This document shows positions 1-5,475 of a stretch of DNA of 6,663 nt, in pieces. The first letter of the stretch is position 1, and each line of letters starts with the position of its first letter. The notes beneath the pieces are model-generated. The model had not been told where the DNA came from and made no database searches. It saw only the letters and a list, made by a program, of their open reading frames with translations. This stretch comes from Bacteroidales bacterium (lineage in GTDB: Bacteria; Bacteroidota; Bacteroidia; Bacteroidales; JAAUTT01). The translations under genes were made by a program, and so were the position numbers. The stretch is from contig JAAUTT010000248.1 of assembly GCA_012031335.1 (NCBI GenBank), positions 1 to 6,663 of the forward strand, written 5' to 3'.

Positions 1-2028
1 ACCGGTAATCATGAGTTGCTTTTCACTTTTAGTGCTCCCGGGGGCTGCCATGACCATGCTGGCCGATTTGCGCGAAAAGAAGACTGAATCGGCTGGCGAA
101 CCTTCTATTCTGGCAACAAGCTTGTCGTACCGGCCGTTTTCGACCGATTTCCATGGGAGGTACACCTGTTTGTCGCCGATGGTTTTGGTTTCGTACCACC
201 TACCTTCCGGATTGGCAGGGACACTGTCGAACCCATAGGATTGACCAGGGTGGGATGCAAATTCAACATGATATTTACTGCTCTCTGTGGTGTTCAGGCG
301 GTCGGCTTTGGGGGCCTCTCCTCCGGGACTGGAAGAAGTGTAAACTGTTTTTGTGGCTCCATCAACCACATACTGGTGTCCTGAGGGGGCAGTAACGGCA
401 ATAATCCTGGCGCTGTCGATGCGCTCAGTTATCTTTTCACCGTCGCTGGTTCTGACTGTAACTTCATTGTTGGCAATGGTTATCGAGGTTATCGAATCTC
501 CGGCGTTGATTTTAACTACATCCATTCCTGCAAAGTCATTGGTCTCGGGTTTGGTGTCGGACTGGATTGAATTCACAACATCAGTTGCATTGATCATCGC
601 ACTGTTGTTCACATCGTAAATGGTGCGTATACTTCCTCCAATAAGCTGAAAATCGCTGTTGACCTGAACATTCTCCAGAACTGCGTCAAGCTTTATAAAA
701 TTGAACAACGGCACCAGCACGTACCCCTTTCCGTTGAAAACGCCATTGACACCCTGCACATGGTAAACCTCCACTTCAAAATCGCCTGCCTTGATAAAAT
801 TTCCTTTTTGCAGGTGGGGAATGGGCGTTTGGTTTTCTATCCGGGGAATATTGCCCTTGGCGCCACACTGGAAATTGAGGTCGAGGTTGGTTCGCAGTGT
901 AACCCGGTTGGATGCCGGACTTTCCTGTGAATTACATTTGCCTGAAACTTCAACGATATAGGCCGTATTGGGCCGCAGATTTTCCAGCTTATGGCTCAGA
1001 AAAGATGTCTTGGCCGTGTACCAGGGTGCATCCTGTGGTTGTTCGGGACGGTACCGGATGCTGAAGTCCTTTTGCAACTGGGGTGTTTCCCATTCCACAT
1101 TCAAATGGGTGGTTCCTGCTTTCCCGGCTTTCAATACCGGGGCATCGCAGGCTGTTCCGTATTTGAACCAGCGCACCTCCGAGTAGCCATTTTCCTTAAA
1201 AGCCGCAATACTTTGGGGATCCATGGCACGAACCCTCCAGGCATATTTCCGGCCTGGGATAAGCTGCGGGTGCATGTAGGTATAATGGAAACTTGTTTGT
1301 CGTGTTCTTTCGCTGAAGACTGGCTGCGATGACCGCACTACCGCATAAGGATCGAGGTTTTCGGGATAGATCTCCCAGATATCGAGCTGGTATTCGGGCT
1401 GGAATCCCGGACTCGTAAACGGCGAGTGCCGGAACGACCAGTTAAATACAATGTTCTGCTGTCCGGTGATGTCGATTTGTCTGGCCGGTTGCGGGGTATT
1501 GAGCACCGGTGGTTCGTTTACAAACAGGTAAAGAAAGGCAGGAATGGCCGACGAGATCACAAAGCTGCGCTGATAGTCGAGCACTTCGAAGCTTATCTGG
1601 TAAATGCCATCGGGGAGCAGACCAGTACGTAGGTATTGCGACTTGCTGAAACCGCTGAAGTCGAGATGCTCGGGACGGAAATAGGTGGCCAGGTCGACTG
1701 CCGAAAGCACCATGGTTTCGCCGCCATGGATATAGATGGGTTGTGAAACAAGCGTGGATGATGTTGAAATATGTGTGTTGGCGCTTTTCATCACCATCCG
1801 GAGTTTTACAGGATGGTTGGTGAGCGTGACATCATTCACAACAATCTGCAGCGATATTTTGGAGGCTGCCTGGTCGGCAAAGCCTTCGAGCGAGGTGGGG
1901 TAAGGTGGCATCACCGAGGTTACCGTGGAAACAGGATATATCTGTGCAAATGCAAGATTTTGGCTTATAACAAACAGCGTCATAAGCATAACTCCCAAAA
2001 GTTTTTGCCGGTACTTTTTTCCTGACAT
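1..2028 (-). CDS. Large exported TANFOR-like / fibronectin type III surface protein (3' end outside window)
   Basis: The frame is open without interruption for exactly 676 codons from the ATG at 2028-2026 to the window edge, so the C-terminus is missing. Residues 1-28 are a signal peptide (KKYRQK, a hydrophobic stretch with LMTLFVI, then LAFA before QIYP). Residues about 30-270 resemble the TANFOR domain of Bacteroidetes surface proteins: PPYPTSLEGF, YFRPEHLDFSGF, LLPDGIYQISFEVLDY, NEPPVLNTP and the closing LIPGRKYAWRVRAMD. Residues about 293-380 are a fibronectin III domain (VEW near 311, LENLRPNTAYIVEVSGKC at 348-365). Residues 388-470 form a beta-rich segment (AGDFEVEVYHVQGVNGVFNGKGYVLVP) that I recall next to TANFOR domains. 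A further beta-rich region with YLPWKSVENG follows at 590-676. The start is preceded by an AT-rich leader without a Shine-Dalgarno site. It lies 48 bp after the HEAT gene and is probably in the same operon. A surface or adhesive role is inferred; the domain names come from memory of the families, not from a search. Confidence 0.85.
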   Translation of the reverse strand, partial: MSGKKYRQKLLGVMLMTLFVISQNLAFAQIYPVSTVTSVMPPYPTSLEGFADQAASKISLQIVVNDVTLTNHPVKLRMVMKSANTHISTSSTLVSQPIYIHGGETMVLSAVDLATYFRPEHLDFSGFSKSQYLRTGLLPDGIYQISFEVLDYQRSFVISSAIPAFLYLFVNEPPVLNTPQPARQIDITGQQNIVFNWSFRHSPFTSPGFQPEYQLDIWEIYPENLDPYAVVRSSQPVFSERTRQTSFHYTYMHPQLIPGRKYAWRVRAMDPQSIAAFKENGYSEVRWFKYGTACDAPVLKAGKAGTTHLNVEWETPQLQKDFSIRYRPEQPQDAPWYTAKTSFLSHKLENLRPNTAYIVEVSGKCNSQESPASNRVTLRTNLDLNFQCGAKGNIPRIENQTPIPHLQKGNFIKAGDFEVEVYHVQGVNGVFNGKGYVLVPLFNFIKLDAVLENVQVNSDFQLIGGSIRTIYDVNNSAMINATDVVNSIQSDTKPETNDFAGMDVVKINAGDSITSITIANNEVTVRTSDGEKITERIDSARIIAVTAPSGHQYVVDGATKTVYTSSSPGGEAPKADRLNTTESSKYHVEFASHPGQSYGFDSVPANPEGRWYETKTIGDKQVYLPWKSVENGRYDKLVARIEGSPADSVFFSRKSASMVMAAPGSTKSEKQLMITG

Positions 2029-2076
2029 GGCATGTAATTTCTTTAATACGCTTCATAATTCAGGGTATAATCTGTT
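2029..2076 (-). other. 48-bp intergenic spacer before the TANFOR/FN3 gene
   Basis: This is the only gap between genes in the window. On the minus strand it is AT-rich and ends ATTAAAGAAATTACATGCC just before the ATG, which suits the AT-rich leaders used for initiation in Bacteroidetes. I see no convincing Bacteroidetes promoter (TTTG / TAnnTTTG pair) and no stable hairpin with a T-run, so read-through from the upstream genes is the simplest model. Confidence 0.5.
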
Positions 2077-2552
2077 TTATGGCTCCTTAATCCATTCCTT
2101 CACTGCCATTAAGGTTTTGCTGTAATCGTCCGAAACAAGTTCCCTATTCTCTATTTTAGCCGGAAAGTCGTGGATATAGGGTGCCACCATTTCGATGATC
2201 CGGTAGGCACAGATAATCGGTTCTTCCTTGTCGGGGTTGGACGATAAGCAGTTTTTTTCTTCGCTCTGGATGGTCTGCAGTAAAAAGTCGAAAGCAGCAC
2301 GTTGGCGGGTATATGTGAGGAGTGGAAATATTTCGTAAACTATATTGTCGTTCACGTGGAGGATAGCCAGTTTCCCTTTCAAAAAACTGACAGCAGTTGA
2401 GTCTCCCATCCGTGCCAGGGCTAAATTTAGGCTCATTTTTACCCTTGGACTGTATTGCTTTTCGTTCAGCATCAGCCGGTAGTTGTAGATCAGGTCGGTG
2501 ATGTGGAGGTAACCTGTCAGCAAAATCAGCTTATCGTGCTGAAAAGTGCCTG
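2077..2552 (-). CDS. HEAT-repeat-like protein, C-terminal part, in the shifted frame
   Basis: This is the second half of the same gene. The only start codon near its 5' end is a TTG at 2523-2521 inside the hydrophobic stretch LILLTGYLHI, which is a poor place to begin a protein. The frame is open upstream to the shift point, giving TGTFQHDKLI before it. It contains further helical repeats (SLNLALARMGDSTAVSFLKGKL, then IVYEIFPLLTYTRQRAAFDFLLQTIQ) and ends with SKTLMAVKEWIKEP and TAA at 2079-2077. No signal peptide is present, which supports its being the tail of the exported HEAT protein and not a separate cytoplasmic gene. Confidence 0.7.
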
Positions 2553-3017
2553 TTTTGCTTTCTGGGCAATCACATACCTATCCTCCGGGGTGAAATCGGA
2601 TGGTTTGAAATCCTGCAACAGATCGATGGATTGGGCCACCGAACTGGCATCCTTATCGTCCAGTCCTTTCAGAATGGCTGTGATTGCTTTCTTCCGTGTT
2701 TTCTCACTATCGCTGCGCAAACCGGCCTGAGATATCTGGTATCTGGCAACTGACCGGATTTCTGGCAGACTGTCTTCCACATAAGGTATAAATGCTTCCA
2801 CGATCTGTTCCGGCGGGCTCTGGTTGAGCTTCCGCTGCAAAGCCGCATCGGTTATATGATTTTTATACTTTTCAAGGTACCGGGTTGCCAATGTTTCAGC
2901 ATCCTGCGCATGGACAGAGATACCTGGCAGCAAAACCGTACAGATAAAAAGCCCTGTGGTAAGGTATTTTCTTCCCGCTGCAATAATCATTGCTGTAAAA
3001 GTTTGGTTGCGGTTCAT
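2526..3017 (-). CDS. HEAT-repeat-like protein, N-terminal part (163 residues as read)
   Basis: Residues 1-37 are a signal peptide: basic GRKYL, hydrophobic TTGLFICTVLLPGIS, then VHA before QDAET. The single Cys26 is not in a lipobox, so type I signal peptidase cleavage is expected. Residues about 40-155 are amphipathic helices in HEAT-like pairs, for example IVEAFIPYVEDSLPEIRSVA (72-91) and KKAITAILKGL with VAQSIDLLQDF (109-137). The ATG at 3017-3015 shares ATGA with the barrel gene's stop and needs no other start. The last eight residues as read (QALFSTIS) are out-of-frame sequence after the apparent missing A at 2553-2556, so the natural protein probably continues into the next fragment. 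The function is unknown. A scaffold or partner role for the co-encoded surface proteins is inferred only from context. Confidence 0.75.
   Translation of the reverse strand: MNRNQTFTAMIIAAGRKYLTTGLFICTVLLPGISVHAQDAETLATRYLEKYKNHITDAALQRKLNQSPPEQIVEAFIPYVEDSLPEIRSVARYQISQAGLRSDSEKTRKKAITAILKGLDDKDASSVAQSIDLLQDFKPSDFTPEDRYVIAQKAKQALFSTIS
2553..2556 (-). other. Apparent frameshift site 1 (AAAA run, HEAT gene)
   Basis: Coding-strand context is GCAAAACAGG. Frame 0 reads GCA AAA CAG and stops at TGA (2528-2526). One extra A, or a -1 slip on A_AAA, gives GCA AAA ACA GGC and continues to 2077. Downstream there is only a weak 5-bp hairpin (TCAGC/GCTGA). Confidence 0.7.
3014..3017 (-). promoter_or_regulatory. 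ATGA start/stop overlap, barrel gene to HEAT gene
   Basis: The barrel gene ends ...GAG AAA TGA and the HEAT gene begins with the ATG inside AAATGA. The four-base overlap implies translational coupling on one mRNA and fixes the HEAT start. Confidence 0.85.
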
Positions 3018-4810
3018 TTCTCGTTGTTTTCTTGTTTCTTTTTCATTTCCCAGCCGAAGCTGTAACGATAGGTAAGGGTCAGCGTCGATTCGCGGCGCCT
3101 GCCCGTGCGGTTATTATTGCGCCATGCATTTACAAAGCTCAGGTCGAGATTGTGCTTTTGCTTAATGGCATAACCCGACGATATCCTGAATAATGTATTG
3201 TCTCCCTGTTTCGCCCTGTTCAGTCGCGAGGTATTGTACGAAAGCATGACCGTTACATTGAGTTTATGGTTCAGGAATCCTTTCCGCAGACTCAGGCTTG
3301 GCCCTATCATTTCCGTTTTCATGGAATCCATTTGGCTTTGACTGTAGTTAAACATCAGTCCGGGCGAGAGATCCAGTTTGGAAAATTTTGTATTGTATCC
3401 TGCTACTCCGGTGTAAAATGCCGATCCGGCCTGACCGGGATTATCGGTCTGGTTCTGACTGGCTTTTTGGTAGTTGAGCGAAGCATTCACACTGTGACTT
3501 ATCTTTTCCTTATTCCCGAAATTGTATGTTCCCGACAGGCCTATATTCTCGGATATCTGCGTAAAGTCGAGTGTATCGAGGTGGCCGTAAGGACTCGTAT
3601 TGTTGATGTTCTCGAAATTGCTTTTTACATGTGTGTAGTTGTTGAAGTTGGAATAGAACAGGGAGAGGTTTAGCTTTTCGGAAGGGGTAAAGCCAATGTT
3701 CATGTTGCCAACAGTGCGTTTGGTATCCTGGGCTTTGTTGCCTTTGAGGTTATCGCGCTGAAGTCCGTAGTTCAAAGCCAGTGTTACTTTGTTATTGAGT
3801 ATTCCGCCTGCATAGTTGATCGTATAGTTTACAAAATCGTTGCTGTTGTAATAGGCGCCTAGGGTGCGATAGCCGGGGTCGATTCTTTCCAGTCCAACAC
3901 CCAGCGATCCCAGTTTGGAATTGTAATTAATCTGCCCTTTAAAGGCATGATACTGCCGTGTGGAGGCTTTTCGCCGGAAACCGGGCAGAAAAGTATAATC
4001 CTCTTTAATCCGCGGGGAAAACATATTTTCGGTAAGGGTGCTGAGGGCATAGTCGGCAGAAATGTTAAAATCGCGCAGAAATGTAAAATTGGTTGTAAAC
4101 CCCAGCGAGAGGTTTTCGGAGGGAAATACATTCGCGACGCTGTCTTCCATGGGCAGGGGATTATTCTCGTCTGAAGCATAAAAAACAGATGTTCCGATAC
4201 TTCCAGCCGGCAGGGTGTATTCGGCCTGTATACCGGTTCCAAAGCGTTTATAGGCCGGCTCTCCCAGTCCTGATGTATCGGGAAGAATTCTTTTTTGAAG
4301 CCTCCCGGCCATGGCACTGATCTTGAATTTCCCGGGCGGGGTAAGTTCTATTCCTCCTCCGGTAAACTGATGTCCGTTTAGCGTATAGGGCGAAAAACTC
4401 ATGGATACCGTTCCGATATGTGTCTTGATCCATTTATAGGTTGGGTGAAGCGAAAATTGATTAAAGGGTTGCTGATAGCTCCACTGCCGGTTGGAATAGA
4501 TAGCCGAAAGTGGAACTGACCAGCCATAAACCGAAAGGTTCAGGTTGGCCATGAGGGTATAGGCATATGGATCGCGTAACGAAAGGGTGTCGTTGCTGCC
4601 GAAAAGGACCTGGTTAAACGACATCCCGCCACTGATATTCACCGCTGGCGTTTTGCCAATGGAAGCGATATCCTGGGCCGACAACTTACCGGGGTCGATA
4701 CATGTCCATACGAGTATGAACAGCATGGATAGCGCAACATATATTCGAAGACTTTTAAAGATTCTCGGAATGTACCCCTTTATCATTGTATAATCAGAGT
4801 TTTTTCTCAT
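3014..4810 (-). CDS. Uncharacterised outer-membrane beta-barrel protein (598 residues)
   Basis: This gene is intact. An N-terminal export signal has the hydrophobic core IYVALSMLFILVWTCI (23-38) and a likely cleavage at LSA before QD (residue 45). Met9 is an alternative start, but the ATG at 4810 sits in an ATGA overlap with the upstream stop and is preferred. The mature part is made of alternating polar/hydrophobic beta strands rich in Tyr, Phe, Asn and Gly separated by polar loops, as in outer-membrane barrels. The last strand, STLTLTYRYSFGW, is aromatic-rich and is followed by a charged tail (MKKKQENNEK). Blocks I remember from an uncharacterised Bacteroidetes barrel family are QQPFNQFSLHPTYKW (113-127), FSPYTLNGHQFTGGGIE (139-155), ERIDPGYRTLGAYYNSND (308-325) and LNYGLQRDNL (346-355). 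It is neither a recognisable TonB-dependent receptor (no plug or TonB box seen) nor PorP/SprF-like in length. By position it could anchor or export the neighbouring surface proteins; this is inference. Confidence 0.8.
   Translation of the reverse strand: MRKNSDYTMIKGYIPRIFKSLRIYVALSMLFILVWTCIDPGKLSAQDIASIGKTPAVNISGGMSFNQVLFGSNDTLSLRDPYAYTLMANLNLSVYGWSVPLSAIYSNRQWSYQQPFNQFSLHPTYKWIKTHIGTVSMSFSPYTLNGHQFTGGGIELTPPGKFKISAMAGRLQKRILPDTSGLGEPAYKRFGTGIQAEYTLPAGSIGTSVFYASDENNPLPMEDSVANVFPSENLSLGFTTNFTFLRDFNISADYALSTLTENMFSPRIKEDYTFLPGFRRKASTRQYHAFKGQINYNSKLGSLGVGLERIDPGYRTLGAYYNSNDFVNYTINYAGGILNNKVTLALNYGLQRDNLKGNKAQDTKRTVGNMNIGFTPSEKLNLSLFYSNFNNYTHVKSNFENINNTSPYGHLDTLDFTQISENIGLSGTYNFGNKEKISHSVNASLNYQKASQNQTDNPGQAGSAFYTGVAGYNTKFSKLDLSPGLMFNYSQSQMDSMKTEMIGPSLSLRKGFLNHKLNVTVMLSYNTSRLNRAKQGDNTLFRISSGYAIKQKHNLDLSFVNAWRNNNRTGRRRESTLTLTYRYSFGWEMKKKQENNEK
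4807..4810 (-). promoter_or_regulatory. ATGA start/stop overlap, T9SS-cargo gene to barrel gene
   Basis: The corrected T9SS-cargo frame ends ATC ATC CGA TGA (stop 4809-4807) and the barrel ATG (4810-4808) overlaps it as ATGA. This is the same junction type as at the next gene. It exists only if the cargo gene is read in the shifted frame, which supports the frameshift correction. Confidence 0.8.
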
Positions 4811-4946
4811 CGGATGATCACTTTGAGGTTGCGCATTTCATCTTTTACCTGGAGATTGAGCAAATATATGCCGGGCTTAACATGGGTCATATTGAAGGAT
4901 TCCAGATAAGCGTGGTTTCCTTTCAACAGCCTGATGGCTTCTGTTT
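4807..4946 (-). other. C-terminal tail of the T9SS sorting domain, in a third frame
   Basis: Too short to stand as a gene, this stretch reads TEAIRLLKGNHAYLESFNMT, then HVKPGIYLLNLQVKD and LKVIIR with TGA at 4809-4807. GIYLLNL and a final K-V/I-I-R are hallmarks of the end of type A sorting domains, so this is the missing end of the upstream protein. Confidence 0.8.
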
Positions 4947-5475
4947 TCCTGTACCGAAAGAAACCAGCCGCAGGGTGATATCCGAATCTTCCGACAGGTT
5001 CACTTCTGCCTGAAATTCTCCTTCGGTAGGATTTGGGTAGATTTTAAACAGGCGGATAATACTTTCCTTAAACAATTGGTTTTCGTTCTCCTTAGTTACA
5101 GGGGGCAATACCATCAATGTCTTGGATATGATATCCTGGCAGCCATTCAGATAAGAAATCAATGTTAACTCAACTTTTCCGGTATCAGTGGGTACCAGGT
5201 TTTTGTAATATCTTTCACTTGCTATTTCTTTTAAACCCTGGGTCCAGGTCACCGAAATGGAATCGGGTAAGGGATCGGACGACTCAAAAATGATGAGGGT
5301 ATCGTTAAGGTTTATTGCCGAAGCCATCAGAAATTGGGCCTTTAAACTGCTCTCCGACTGATAAACGGCTATGCTGTCGGTTCCTATGCATCCCCGGTAG
5401 TCCTCCAGTTCCACTGCATACCGGCCTGGAGAATTAACCCAAAAGATGCTATCGGTCGAAAGCTTTTTACCGTCT
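4923..5475 (-). CDS. Ig/PKD-like domain and first half of T9SS sorting domain (middle fragment)
   Basis: In the shifted frame this reads DGKKLSTDSIFWVNSPGRYAVELEDYRGC, completing the sixth repeat unit. The Ig/PKD-like domain follows at about 5348-5097, with Cys in LNGCQD and the closing strand SKTLMVLPPV. The sorting domain begins at LFKIYPNPTEGEFQAEVNLSE (about 5051). As read it ends FGTGKQKPSGC and TGA at 4925-4923, losing the last 40 or so residues of the sorting signal. A protein starting inside this fragment would have no signal peptide, so I treat it as part of the upstream gene. Confidence 0.7.
4944..4947 (-). other. Apparent frameshift site 3 (AAAA run, sorting domain)
   Basis: Coding-strand context is ACAGGAAAACAGAAG. 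Frame 0 reads GGA AAA CAG and stops 19 bases after the run. With one more A it reads GGA AAA ACA GAA GCC and continues to the ATGA junction. It shares AAAACAG with site 1. Confidence 0.75.

Larger units (their letters stand above)
2077..3017 (-). pseudogene. HEAT-repeat-like exported protein, whole locus, apparently frameshifted
   Basis: The two reading frames at 3017-2526 and 2552-2077 belong to one protein. If one A is added to the AAAA run at 2556-2553, the frames join after Lys155 (AK then TGTFQHDKLILLTGYL) to give a 313-residue protein with a signal peptide followed by helical repeats. The stretch VNDNIVYEIFPLL-TYTRQ followed by SEEKNC-NPD-EEPI-CAYRI is what I remember from the conserved C-terminal half of an uncharacterised Bacteroidetes HEAT-repeat family, so the join is biologically sensible. 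HEAT repeats are protein-binding scaffolds, and the signal peptide puts this one in the periplasm or at the surface. It may be a sequencing artefact rather than a true pseudogene. The start overlaps the barrel gene's stop (ATGA), which implies coupled translation. Confidence 0.75.

Noticed and set aside
11..1632. Several plus-strand ORFs of 66-113 codons
   Set aside because: All lie antisense to the continuous 676-codon TANFOR/FN3 frame and look like shadow coding.
1832..2056. Minus-strand ORF starting at the ATG at 2056
   Set aside because: Out of frame with the TANFOR/FN3 gene; Cys-rich without domain character. The ATG at 2028 gives a proper signal peptide instead.
2521..2523. TTG as a real start for a separate second HEAT gene
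   Set aside because: It falls inside a hydrophobic helix that continues in frame upstream to the AAAA site; the protein makes sense only as a continuation.
2525..2560. Programmed -1 frameshifting with a downstream stimulatory hairpin
   Set aside because: Hairpins after the three sites are only 4-5 bp and differ in spacing, and simple A_AAA/A_AAG tetramers are common. Kept only as a minor alternative.
3266..3673. Plus-strand ORF of 135 codons
   Set aside because: It lies wholly antisense to the intact barrel gene, has no signal or domain character, and begins in a region fully explained by the minus-strand protein.
3859..4317. Minus-strand ORF of 152 codons in another frame of the barrel gene
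   Set aside because: It is a shadow: Trp-, Pro- and Cys-rich composition with no recognisable domain, while the overlapping barrel frame is continuous and well supported.
4944..4947. Phase variation by a homopolymer tract
   Set aside because: Four or five A's are too short for the usual slipped-strand switching.
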